64,000 nt of DNA from Thunnus maccoyii. Lineage: Eukaryota; Chordata; Actinopteri; Scombriformes; Scombridae. Each line of letters starts with the position of its first letter. The first letter of the stretch is position 1. Location: NCBI RefSeq assembly GCF_910596095.1, contig NC_056550.1, positions 20,890,001 through 20,954,000 on the forward strand. The letters run 5' to 3'. Of the stretch, positions 40,273-51,008 are shown piece by piece. The position numbers and the translations under genes are program-made. The notes under the pieces are model-generated. The model had not been told where the DNA came from. It saw nothing but the letters and a program-made list of their open reading frames with translations, and did no database searches.

Positions 40273-40479
40273 ATGAAAGTTGTTGATGCCCACAACGCAG
40301 GGGAAGGCTACCAGAAGATAGCAAAGCGTTGTCAGCTTGCAGTTCCCACAGTCCAAAATGCAATTAAGAGATGGCAGATTAGGGGAACTTTGGAGATCAA
40401 GATGAGATCTGGAAGATCAAGGAAACTCTCAGAACTGCTCATATGCTGGTTAGAAAGGAAAATCAAGACCCCCATTTGA
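40273..40479 (+). pseudogene. Tc1 transposase N-terminal remnant
   Basis: A short frame with the paired-type DNA-binding domain of Tc1 transposases: a first HTH around YQKIAKRCQLAVPTVQNAIK followed by the GRSRKLSE linker that normally precedes the second HTH. It then runs out of frame. Non-functional. Confidence 0.75.
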
Positions 40480-40853
40480 ATGCAAAAAAACCTGCAGGAA
40501 GATTTAGCAGACTCAGGACTGGGTGAACTGTTCCACTGTGCAGCAATGCTCGCACAGACAAGACCTTCATGGAAGAGTCAGTCAAAGAAAACCTTACCTG
40601 CGTCCTCATAAAATCCAATGTCAGAAGTATGCAATGGAATATCTACAGAAGCCTGATGTGTTTTGGAAACAAGTGCTGTGAACTGATGAAGTTAATAGAA
40701 AACTCTTTTGCCACAATCAGCAAAGGTATGTTTGGAGAAAAAAGAACACCTTGCCAACTGTTAAGCGTGGGGGTGGATCCATCATGCTTTGGAGTTGTGT
40801 TGCAGCCAGCAGCACAGGAAACATTGTACGGGCAGAGGGAAGAATGGATTCTA

Positions 40854-41526
40854 TAGCTGCCCCTGACCAAAGATTTTCCTAGTCGACTAGTAGTTGTTAG
40901 TTCAAACCATTAGCCCATTAGTCGTGGCACATTATAAGTTGGGGGGGCATCGGAAAATGGTTTGAGATCCAGAGCTGAGAAAGATAAGTAACATTGATAA
41001 CACTGTGCTGCATTACAGAGAAATACAAAAACATAATAATACGCCTTTAAAATATAAATTTTACATGCACACGCACGAAGCCACAATGCTAACAGCAAAA
41101 GCGGTTAAGATTCTGAATGTTGGAACAAGCAGCAAGGAGATCAAACGTTTTGTTAATTTGTTTCAACACAGTATGACATAACATCACACAATTTATGAAT
41201 TTATAACAGACTTGGTTGAAAAATGGGATTAGTGATGTGCAGAGCTGCCAAAGCTCCACCTGGTGGCCATTCAGAGATGGTACCAAATTGAGATTCAACC
41301 AAATTCTCAATCAAACTGCATGTTTTCTGCGATGCTAGTGAAAGGGACATACAGCACTGCTGCCTATCTGCAAGGACCGAATAAGGGAGGAGAAGTTGTG
41401 ACAAGTGTGGAGGGAGCTGCAGCAGCTTTTTTTTTTTCTGCAACTGACTGACCAATGAAAATTTGGTCGACTAAGACTCTTCTCATAGATAAACGGTTTG
41501 TTCGACTATTAGGGGGCAGCCCTAAC
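40854..41526. mobile_element. Non-autonomous hAT-like element nested in the Tc1-like element
   Basis: Imperfect inverted ends (TAGCTGCCCCTGACCAAAG and the complement of GACTATTAGGGGGCAGCCC) carry the TAGTCGAC-type subterminal motifs seen in fish hAT relatives. The transposase sequence outside is interrupted. GGATTCTA precedes and GGATTCCG follows, an 8-base duplication with two mismatches, which is the hAT target-site length. No transposase is encoded. Confidence 0.75.
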
Positions 41527-42098
41527 GGATTCCGCTAAATACAAGCAAACATCATACCGTATATTTTTAAAAAAAATAAAAAAATCTGAAGCTGAAAAGA
41601 GGATGATGATCCTGAAATACCTCGAAATCCACCATGGACTACCTCAAGAGATGCAAGCTGTTGAAAATCTGTGGGTAGATCTTGAAAGAGTCATGCATGC
41701 AAGACGGCCCAAGAAAATTGCAGAACTAGAAGCCTGTTGCAAGGAAGAATAGGAGAAAAATCCAAAATACAAGAATTGAAAGACTTAAAGCTGGCTACAA
41801 AAAGTGTTTGCAAGCTGTGATAACTGCCAGAGGGGGTGTAACTAAGTACTGACTATGTAGGGTGCCCAAACTTTTGCACATGCTGCAATGTTTTCTGTTT
41901 TTTTTCCCCTTCAGTTTATGACATAAAAAGTAACTATGCGTAAATGTTTGCTGTAAATATTGTTTTATGTTCCATATCATAGAGAGGCTGTGTTTACATC
42001 TTTTCAGTTTAAAAAAAATCACCAAAATGTTTGTCTAGGGGTCCCAAACTTTTGCATACAACTGTACATCACTGTTGACATATATCAACTTTGAAAAT

Positions 42099-42104
42099 AA
42101 TAAA
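42099..42104 (+). terminator. mlx: mlx candidate native poly(A) signal
   Basis: AATAAA 33 bases beyond the right target site of the Tc1-like element. Without the element it would sit about 940 bases after the mlx stop. Further AATAAA hexamers at 43006-43011 and 43429-43434 are alternatives; the last is followed by a G/T-rich stretch. Confidence 0.45.
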
Positions 42105-43542
42105 GCTGCACCGCACATTGTGAAGAGATTATGTTTAAATACAAGCGCTTAATCAATTGCAATTATGTCACCTGTTTCTTTAGGGGATGATGTTAAATGC
42201 AAAGTGTTGATTTTGAACCTCTCATATTGCAAGTTTACCATAAACAGGCACTTTTAAAATGCCATTTACTTTACTTTCCATCGGCCCTTGTGATCAGGAA
42301 AAGTTCATTTCAAATGGTGCACTAGTCAGCCCCTCTGAACAGAAAATGTTCTGTCAGGCCGTTGAGGACTGATCATTTTCTAGAACCATCAGTGTGGCCT
42401 GCACTAGTCACAGGCGCCAGGTGAGATCCATGGATGGGACACTGCATGGAGAATTACAGCCACGCTGTGCTGAATGAAAGCATTTTAAAGATAGATAACA
42501 TGAAGCTAGTTTTCTTGATGGCTTTGACAGTTTTGTTTCCAGCATCTGAATCTGTCATACACGGGGCCTGTTGGATAACGTGTAGAGTTTCTTTATTGTT
42601 GTTGCTTTAATCACGGGGAAATATTGATTTTTTTTTTTTTTTTTTAAACCTCTTTCATTTTTCTTGCCTGTTGCTTTAAATGTTGTCTTTTGATAGTTTA
42701 AAAAAAGCCATCTTTATCACCTTCCAAAGAAAGATGTCAACCTATGTTAAATATAAGTATTGCATGTCTGTCCTGTTAAATTTGGCCAAACGTAAATGAG
42801 GAAACAAAGTGCATAAGACAACAGGAAATAAGCACAAATGATGTGTAAAACCTCCGTGTTTTCAGACAGCTGATAAAGAGATGAGTCCTTCTTCTGGGAG
42901 AAATTCTGTTTGCACTTCAGTGTCAAAAGTTATTGTCATGAACATTTAATAACTTGGCAGTAATACTGAGTGAAAAAAACAATACAAAAGTATGATTAAC
43001 AAAAAAATAAAGGGGAAAAAAATGGCACAAGCCCTCAATACCTGAAGGTCATTAATAACAATCCATACTTTATACATTGCAAGTCTTATGTACAGTTTTC
43101 AAACAAAATAGCTACAGGATGGACTTGAACAGTAATAAGAACAACAAATAATGTGCAGTTCTCAAAGCTATAACGAATAATTTGTTGACATTTTCATCGT
43201 AGGCTCAGGATTGATTTAAATGGCTTTAAAAAAAAGGGAAAAATTAAACCAATGTTGCCTAAGAGGTGACAAGCATCCCTCAGTGCTGTCTAATGATGTG
43301 ACGTAGTGTTAGTGCCTCAACAAATGACAGAGCTATTTTTGTATGAATATACTTTCAATTACAAAAAGTTGTTTATCTGTTTGACATTTATGAAAGATGT
43401 ACTGTTTGTTCAAAAGAAACTGGCTATAAATAAATGTACTGTGGCTCAGACGGTTCTGATGTGTAATCTTGTTTCCTTAGCGAAGCACTGCACAGGCTCA
43501 CGTCGGCAAAGTAGCTGAACAAGCACTTATTTGTTCTCGTTT
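42105..43542. other. mlx / psmc3ip convergent interval
   Basis: AT-rich, with poly-T at 42629-42646 and poly-A runs near 43000. It holds 3'UTR sequence of mlx (plus) and/or psmc3ip (minus). No clear minus-strand AATAAA occurs near the psmc3ip stop; ATTAAA (reverse of TTTAAT near 42946) is a candidate, so the two 3'UTRs may overlap. Confidence 0.5.
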
Positions 43543-45503
43543 TCATGTACTTGGGACAACCACCTTACAGTCCTCATCAGTCTCCACTCCGACCTCATCC
43601 TGTAAGAGCAGAACCACATATTATATATCTTATTGTATTATTCATTAGTGCTGTGACCAAAAACAGTGGCACACAGGCAAAATACACACGAGTGGCATGA
43701 TGTCATCATTTGAAATGTATTTATTAGCCTCTTTTCACTCACCAGGAACTCTTTTTTGCTCTTAGGATATCCCTCCAGGATTGCATTCATCATGTCTGAG
43801 GCCTGAGAGAAACAAAGTGCAACAATGATAATTTGACTTTGTATGATAATGCAGTCATGGATGTCTTTTCAGCACAAGTCTACAAATCTACAGAAGTCCT
43901 TTTTTTTAATCTAATTTTACATGCATATCTTCTAATATTGGCACTGACAGGAGCACAATATTGCATTTTTGCATTATCTTAAATATTTAAGATAATGCAA
44001 AAATTGGCATTACTAATACAAAATGCTTCCACAGTTATGTAATTCACTCAAGATATACATTACCAATCTCTTCCTCTTCCTCCACTCTTTCACATAAACA
44101 TCACGGTCTTTATAAACCTGTAAAATAAAATATTATGAGCAACGTTAACAAGGTTTCTGAGATCACATGTTATAATAAGAAAGCATAAATGCATTTCCAA
44201 CCTTCTCTTTCTCTTCAGGTGTGACGTGATTTGTGGCTGACTTTATCTTCTCCAGACGCGCTCTGTACCCAGAACACTCCGCTTTCAGCTCTCGAATCTC
44301 TGAGATCATTTCCTCTGTTGTCAAGGAGCTGTTGAGTTCTTTAAGCTCTGTTAACAAAGATTTCACACTTCAAGGTTACACAACATCCTCTTCAACAAAA
44401 TCATGTTCCTCATGCAAACTATTTACTGCGTATCAAACAGCAACATCCTGTGTCGTCTTACTGGTACTGTTTAGGCTCTGAGAAAACATAAGTCTGGGGA
44501 CACCAACTTGCAGTGATCACCAGTGTACTCCACCTGCATCTAGCTGTCTGCAGCTCTGCGTGAGAGACTGCACCTCTGCACTGAGCTCTGAGATCTGACA
44601 GTCCATTGCCTTCAGGTCTGCATCACTCACATCTTTAAACTGAGCCTGTAAGAAAGGTTAGCAATAGCGGTCAGTTTCATAACATACATTATTCAAAGTG
44701 CATGGGTTAATGTCGGCGTCTACTGTCCACAGCAACACTGTATTTCATAAGAATAGACTAACCTGATCTGCAAAATATATCTTTTGCTTGCCGTACACTT
44801 TCTCTTTTATCTTGCCCTCCAGAGCCAGCAGCTCCATCGCTTTGACCACTGCCTGGTGAATCACAAACATGCAATCAATCATTACTTGTAAGCTACACAC
44901 ACACCACAGCGTCTTAGAGATTACAGTATTATTCTCACCGTTTTCCCCAACCCATGCTGCTTTTGTAAATTACAAAAGACATCCTGAGCACTGTAGGGAC
45001 GGTTCTTCTCATTCAGATAGGCGAGGATGACAGTGGTACCTGTGGATGACAGCAGTACAATCTGATCATATAACAATCCCAAATGATGCATATCTTTAAT
45101 ATGACATTGTACTTGATACACTTGAAACATAGTACTGTATGGCAGCCAGATGTATGATCTTTATTTCTATGTTTGGTCTTGGTGAGCTTTTCTATTCTGT
45201 GTAGCATCCTATATAACATCTGTAATACATCCCAAATACTGTTGGTTGCTTTAAAACACGCGTATCAAGTGGAAAAGAGGGCGTATTTGGAGTAAACACC
45301 TGAAAAGGTTTCAGAGTCCTGAGACCTGTTAGCTTATCACGCTCGTTATATATGTAGCTAACGTTAGCTGCTAGCTAGCGTCTACGCTAAACTTACTATC
45401 GGTAACATCTTACAGACATCGTTCGTTGGATAAGTTTCAAAAACAGTCAAAAACATCTTGCCACAAATCTAACTGTAGACTTACCGTTATCTTTTTTACT
45501 CAT
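43543..45503 (-). CDS. psmc3ip: PSMC3-interacting protein / HOP2 homolog
   Basis: Eight exons in transcript order: 45503-45485, 45039-44939, 44852-44763, 44645-44534, 44347-44202, 44117-44064, 43802-43743, 43599-43543; 639 bp, 212 aa (human 217, from memory). Start ATG gives MSKKDNGTTVILAYL. Seen: an N-terminal winged helix (NRPYSAQDVFCNLQKQHGLG, GKIKEKVYGKQKIYFADQ), a leucine-rich coiled coil about 75-150 (DADLKAMDCQISELSAEVQS, TEEMISEIRELKAECSGY), and the conserved C-terminal lobe (ATNHVTPEEKEKVY, KEWRKRKR, ILEGYPKSKKEFL). Known: forms a heterodimer with MND1 that stimulates DMC1/RAD51 strand exchange in meiosis; also reported to bind nuclear receptors. The 19 bp first coding exon and a weak GTTGGA donor after exon 5 are the less secure points. 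Intron 6 holds a 40 bp palindrome. Confidence 0.95.
43965..44004. repeat. Perfect 40 bp palindrome
   Basis: Two 20 bp arms with no spacer (left arm ATTTTTGCATTATCTTAAAT). It lies in psmc3ip intron 6, between exons 44117-44064 and 43802-43743. It could extrude as a cruciform or form an RNA hairpin. Without a loop it is not a typical pre-miRNA. Confidence 0.9.
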
Positions 45504-45543
45504 TTCTAGTTAGTCCACTTTCACTTTAGCTCTCCAGACTGAG

Positions 45544-45565
45544 TTTCGCGCGAGATATACGTCAC
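45544..45565. promoter_or_regulatory. psmc3ip: psmc3ip upstream E2F-like and CRE-like sites
   Basis: About 40-60 bases upstream of the psmc3ip ATG are TTTCGCGC (45544-45551), identical to an E2F core, and TACGTCAC (45558-45565), a near-CRE. Both suit a proliferative or germline gene promoter. This is motif matching only. Confidence 0.35.
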
Positions 45566-45873
45566 GTAAAAGATTGTTTACGATTTAAGATGCATCACAC
45601 CAGTAGAAATACCTCTTCTGCTTTATGAGAGTCTTCGAGGATTACTACTTCTTCTCTGTTGATTTTGTCTCAGAAACACTACTCAAAGACAAATATATTA
45701 CCTCTGCATGTTAACAACGCTCTTGAGCAATGTTTATTTGCCCCAAATGATTACTCTCTGTCGGCTCAGTCCTACTTTTTCATGAGGTCTGCCAAAGAAG
45801 CGCAGAGTGAGAGCTCTGTAAGTTTGGCTTATCTCAGAGACAGTCATCTCAGGGTTATTGCCTTAAAAAAAAA

Positions 45874-46108
45874 CTAGAGCTGCAACAAATAGTCGATTAA
45901 TCGACATTTGATGGTTTCAGCTTCTTATATTTGATGCTTTCTTTGTCATACATGATTGCAAACTGATTATCTTTGGGTTTGGGACTGCTAGTCAAACAAA
46001 AAACACATACAAAGATGTCACCGACATTTTATAGACATAGCGATTAATCAAGAAAAAATAATCAGAAGATTAATAGATAAGGAAAATAATTTTTGGTTGC
46101 AGCTCTAG
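45874..46108. mobile_element. hAT-like MITE, 235 bp
   Basis: Thirteen-base perfect inverted ends (CTAGAGCTGCAAC ... GTTGCAGCTCTAG) with subterminal GATTAATCG motifs. It is non-coding and lies between psmc3ip and retreg3. Similar ends occur in the element at 58824-59022. Confidence 0.75.
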
Positions 46109-46653
46109 TTCAAATGTGAGCTATTGTGTTAAAAAAAATTCAGATATCATCAGCACAGCAATACTAAAACATTTTGCTGATGTTACCAAGAATAGTATGG
46201 ACACAGATCCTGGTTATGGGCTCTCCATGTGGGATCACAAGGGTCTGTTTGCCCTGAACAGAATAAACTATTAAAACAGATGGTGTTAATCATCTGAGCC
46301 AGTGATACCCACTGTGTGCTTGTGGTGCTCTATTAAATTTGCTCAATATGTTTGGAAGTCCACAGCTGCGATCCATCCAAGACAAAACTTAACATCCAAA
46401 AATAAAACTGTGCATGTGAAATTATACAATAAGCATAAAGACAAGTGTATCAGCTTTACTGTATGTGTTTGCATCTTGCATCTTTCTCTCATGAAAGTTG
46501 TTTCAAAGTTTCAGTGCCTTAACTGCAAAGACTTTGATGCTTTTTTGTCTTCAACTGGAAACTTTAGAGCTATCTATAGATCTTAATCTGCCATCTGAGA
46601 GTAGTACATCTGTCACATGAAATAACACCAAAGGCAGACATAATTGCAAACAA

Positions 46654-46659
46654 TTTATT
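46654..46659 (-). terminator. retreg3: retreg3 candidate poly(A) signal
   Basis: TTTATT on the plus strand is AATAAA on the minus strand, about 2.3 kb past the retreg3 stop. It leaves roughly 1.1 kb to the psmc3ip start codon. Confidence 0.45.
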
Positions 46660-48975
46660 CAATGCGATTTGCACATCAAAACATATCAAAACCAGTTACA
46701 GAGAAGAAAATACACTACTGTGCAGATTACATGATCAAACTGACTGCAGATCACTGAGGAACTGACTCTTCATGGAGCTGCAATGAGCAACATTCTTGTT
46801 AACTGAGGTGATCAACCCAGTTGAAACTTCTTCTCCTCCATCTCCTATCAGTGCACAATTATTTCTACTTCACCTCCATAAGTTTGGATCCAGCAGTTTG
46901 TTTGTTTTTCTATTGTGCTAAATCTTTCGCAGCTATGATTTTCTTCTCAAAAATAACACAATGAAAGAGCAATATGTTGTTGTTGTTTTTTTTCTATTAA
47001 AAACCCAGCAGACTTTGATATATGCATTTCAATAAATCTCAACTGCGGCTCATTTACGTTTGGATGACCAAGTCGAATTTTGATGGTAAAAACGTTAACA
47101 TACAGACAGAGGACTTGGTTTGGACAATCAAAAGGAAATCAGGCTGACCAGCGAAAAAGAAGAAGCCACTTTTACATACTAACACTTTTATAAAACCATA
47201 TAAGGACAACTTTCTATAATTATAATTTTGATGTAAACATGTTTCCCCATTAAAATAGTAAGAGATCCATGGATTGAAGAACATTTCTATTAAAAAGTTC
47301 TGCATGACTGTCAACTACATGAAATACAAAATGACAAAATATATAAGGTAATTTGTTTAAATAATACTTTTGAAAAAGAAAAAAAACACACAAAGTGAGG
47401 GCTCATTCAAGGTATTAAACATGGACACAATATGTTTGAGCTGTATTACAGGGCAAGAAAATGAAAAATACTTAAATCCTGAACTTATCACACACAAAAA
47501 AAAGCAAAAAGAAAAAAGCAGCAGACCTCACCCTGGGGCACAAATCCGTGAATACAATGAACAATAAACATAACATCAAGTATTCCTCCGGGTCAGATAT
47601 TTTAAGACTGCAATATGACATTATTTGAAAACAAAATAAGCTCCCAATAATGTATGGGAATATTTCTGTATGTTAGTCAGAGGAAAGGGGGGAAAAGTCA
47701 AGAAAAAAAAAGTAACTGAAGCTTTTAACCAAATAGTCTTCATTGTAGAAGATAAATACTGTCCAGATTGACAAGTGTTTAAACAATGTAAATCCTTCTC
47801 CGTAAACCTGTAACATCAAATAAATCATCTTCTGAAAAGATTACAGCCACATGTTACTTGGAAAGGACAGCAGAGCACTATACTCATAAATATGTTTTTC
47901 TTGTTGTTGCTACAGTTGGATATTTGAGCTTCACTGTGCAGAATGAAGCGTGTGCAGAAGTTTGCTGAAAGCGGAAAGCTTCTCTGTGCTCATTGACGAT
48001 CCGTTTCTAAGGGGCGGGGGCCTATGAGCGTGATTTGTGACATCACAAAACAGTTTGGAAGCCAATCCTGGTCCGATATTCAACTTACACAAGTGTGATG
48101 CGGGCACTTGAAGCCTCCAGTGCACAAACACTGAGGATGGACTCTACAGTGATGTAGGAGACATCTTGTGTCCAGCAGTTGAACTTCTGAAATGAAATAT
48201 ATTTGCATATTTATAGAATCTGGAATTTTTTAATGAGGGAGAAGAAGTAGATGCAAAAAAAAAAGGATAACAGAACTTTTTTTTGTGGAAAAACCATATC
48301 CGACACAAATTATTCTTCAAGGAGAGTATTTTATGTATATATATATATCTTAAAACTGGAGGGGATCTTTAACATGAGTCTATCCCAACTATTCCAATCA
48401 CTAAACAAACTTAAACATAAAATGCTGTTCCACAATGTCATTACCAAAGCAACATGGCTCAGCTCAACCGACAGGAATGTCATATTTGGTCCCATGTTAA
48501 ATAGCCCTGTATGTCTAAGACCTCCAGGTAGAAAAGATTTTATGGTCACTGTCGATCTTCATTTCTAGACACCAAAAAGTATCCTTGTAACTTTTGCGTG
48601 CATAAAATTACAAGACTGCAACAAGGCTCAATAATGCTGGTTATTTAAATGTTTCATTGTTTCTTGTTTTTTTTTTTTTTTTGTCGTAGTGTTTGTTAAA
48701 TTTCCTATTGCTCAGCCTACAAACTATATGTTTTCTGGATGACCGGGGTTTTAAAAAAGGTACAGGAGAAAGAGCTTGAAAAGATAAGAAAAAAATTAAG
48801 TACTTCACAGTGATAAAACTGATGCCAATCAAAAGCAGGGCTGCTGGAACCTAAAATCATCCTTCACAACACACTCATCTCATCAACATGTACACTACCC
48901 ATGAAATTGCACTCATACACACACACACACACTCTCTCGCTCTCTCTCACCAGCACACACACACACACACACACC
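46660..48975 (-). other. retreg3: retreg3 probable 3'UTR
   Basis: Non-coding, AT-rich stretch after the retreg3 stop with no other gene. It contains an AC/TC microsatellite next to the stop (about 48916-48974), a short TA repeat (48337-48349) and a T-run (48669-48682). Extent is inferred from the poly(A) hexamer at 46654. Confidence 0.5.
48916..48974. repeat. AC/TC microsatellite
   Basis: Compound (AC)n-(TC)n-(AC)n repeat ending two bases from the retreg3 stop codon, so it forms the first part of the 3'UTR as a GT/GA-rich RNA. Confidence 0.85.
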
Positions 48976-50932
48976 TTACTGTGGTTTACCCAGCAGGCTA
49001 GACAAGAAGTTAGACCCCTGACTCTCTCCCCGTCTAGCACCTCCCCCTCCTCCTCCCCCGTGGGGATCCATCTGGTTCAGTTCAGACTGATCCAGCATTT
49101 CAAAGTCTTCTCCGTCCAAGTCTGTGTCCAGCTCGGAGCTGGATTGCTTGCGATAGCTCCGTTGGGCCCCGGCTTTGGGAGGACCTTCTCTGCGCTGGGT
49201 GGTCGGAGGCCGAGGTTGCATCGCTCCGGCCAGCGCTGTCTGGATCATGCTGCTAGCAATGACTCCGGCCAAGTCTCCAGTGAAATCATAGGTAGTTGGC
49301 ATGCCGCTGAGGGAAAGTTCTCCATCCAGATCCTCCTGGTCTGAGTCAAGATGAGCTTCCACATCCAGCACCGAAGCTCGGTGACTTCGCAGCCCAGATG
49401 TACCCAGACTAGGTAGCCCGATGCTGGTGTCGTCGTCGTCATCCATCAGAGTGGCGTCAGGGTTTATGGAGGGGAAGTCTGGGAGGTCCTGAGCAAAGGA
49501 CTCCTCAGCGTCACTGTGTCTGTCAAGATCTGACCAAAATGAAAGAGATGACAAGACAGGAAGTCAGGGACAAGAACAAACTAGAAAAAAAAATTAAAAG
49601 ACAATCTGCAAACAACAGCACACTCACCCTCAGAGCCCTCTGTGAGTGGGGTCTGGCCTCGCGATAGGTTAAATGTTCCATTGTCAGTGTAGGACACCTC
49701 GGCGTCAGAGTGCTCAGAGTCGGTCAGTGCAAGTTCCTTTGCAACAATTGCATCATCAAACTAGAAGAGACAGCAGATTTGAAGGGTTAAATATTTTTAG
49801 TTGTACGCTTTTGTGTGTGTGGTTTTTTTTTTTAATATGTTTGTCAAAATGATTTCATACATATTTTGCTCTGCCTTACAGGATGTGCAAACTTTTCCAC
49901 TGTTTATTCTCTGTCTCTCTGTTTGTTCTCATACCTTCTGCAGGCTTCACTACACACAAGCATTAAGGCGAAAATACACAGCCACATGACACACACAGCG
50001 CATCATGTGGAGTTCTTAACCTCAACAGGAAATGGCTCAGATGTGCAACCGAAATAACACTGAGCCGAAGTACAAAACCAAAGAGTGGCAGTGAATGTTG
50101 TGTCTGTCACATTCAATATTATAAACTTTCAACTTTCACGCGGACAGAGTGCTTAAATTAGAAAAAGCCTTATCAGAAATAAAACATCTGGCTTTCAAAA
50201 AGATATCATTTTGAGGAGCGACAAACTTAAGATAATAAGGTGAACAGTCCCGATGTTGCTGCCTGCACAATTTGGCACAGATGACAACAATCCATAAACA
50301 GAGCGGAGGTGTTAACCGTCATTGGCATTTTAAATAGACGAGCATAGACATGTCACACGCATCATGAGTGTGTATCGTGCACGCTGAACAAATTACCACA
50401 CGAGAACACAATGTGAAGAAAACATTTCATAGACGTGGGTTTGTTTTTAAGTTCTCTCTGGAAAAAAAAAACAACCCTGTAGCAGCAGAGAGAAATGAGA
50501 TCTTCTGTCTCTGATGATTAACAAGTCTACTGGTGAATGTTGGCAACTATACAGAGAATAAGAGGACTATGTTCACTAGCATCATCGTGTCAGCATAATT
50601 ATTGACAGCTCGACTGAAATACTGAGATTCTTTGGAAACAAACTGACCGTCGGGCAGAAAGCAGCCAACTCCTCCTCGCTGTCGCTGGCTTCACCTGAGG
50701 CTGCACCATGGATACGCCTTCGCAGGACTGCAGAGAAGAATGATAAACAGACAGATGCCAAAAGATTATTATACTGACAGGCTGCAGTTATACTGAGATG
50801 GAGGACGGAAAGCTGCCAGTGATTCATCTCACCTGTGAAGAATGTATATAGTTTGTTATAACAGTGTACAGAACAACTCGTTTTAGAAGAACAATACATG
50901 TGATGAGACGGTCTATGTTGTGGCAAACCATG

Positions 50933-51008
<76 letters not shown>

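Larger units (their letters stand above)
39872..42064 (+). mobile_element. Tc1-like DNA transposon, full length but inactivated
   Basis: Ends CAGTTGTATGCAAAAGTTTG and CAAACTTTTGCATACAACTG are inverted repeats, flanked by TA at 39870-39871 and 42065-42066. The plus strand keeps a transposase relic: an N-terminal helix-turn-helix (VDAHNAGEGYQKIAKRCQLA, about 40276-40400), a region around 40760-40850, and C-terminal parts from about 41590 (HHGLPQEMQAVENLWVDLER). Several frameshifts and stops break it. The element is about 1.5 kb once the nested insert at 40854-41526 is discounted, the usual Tc1 size. Confidence 0.88.

Noticed and set aside
43965-44004. Pre-miRNA interpretation of the palindrome
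   Set aside because: There is no loop, and the arms are AT-rich and only 20 bp, too short and too symmetrical for a usual miRNA precursor.
48901-49344. A 147-codon plus-strand frame over the end of retreg3
   Set aside because: It starts in an AC microsatellite and is antisense to the well-conserved last retreg3 exon.
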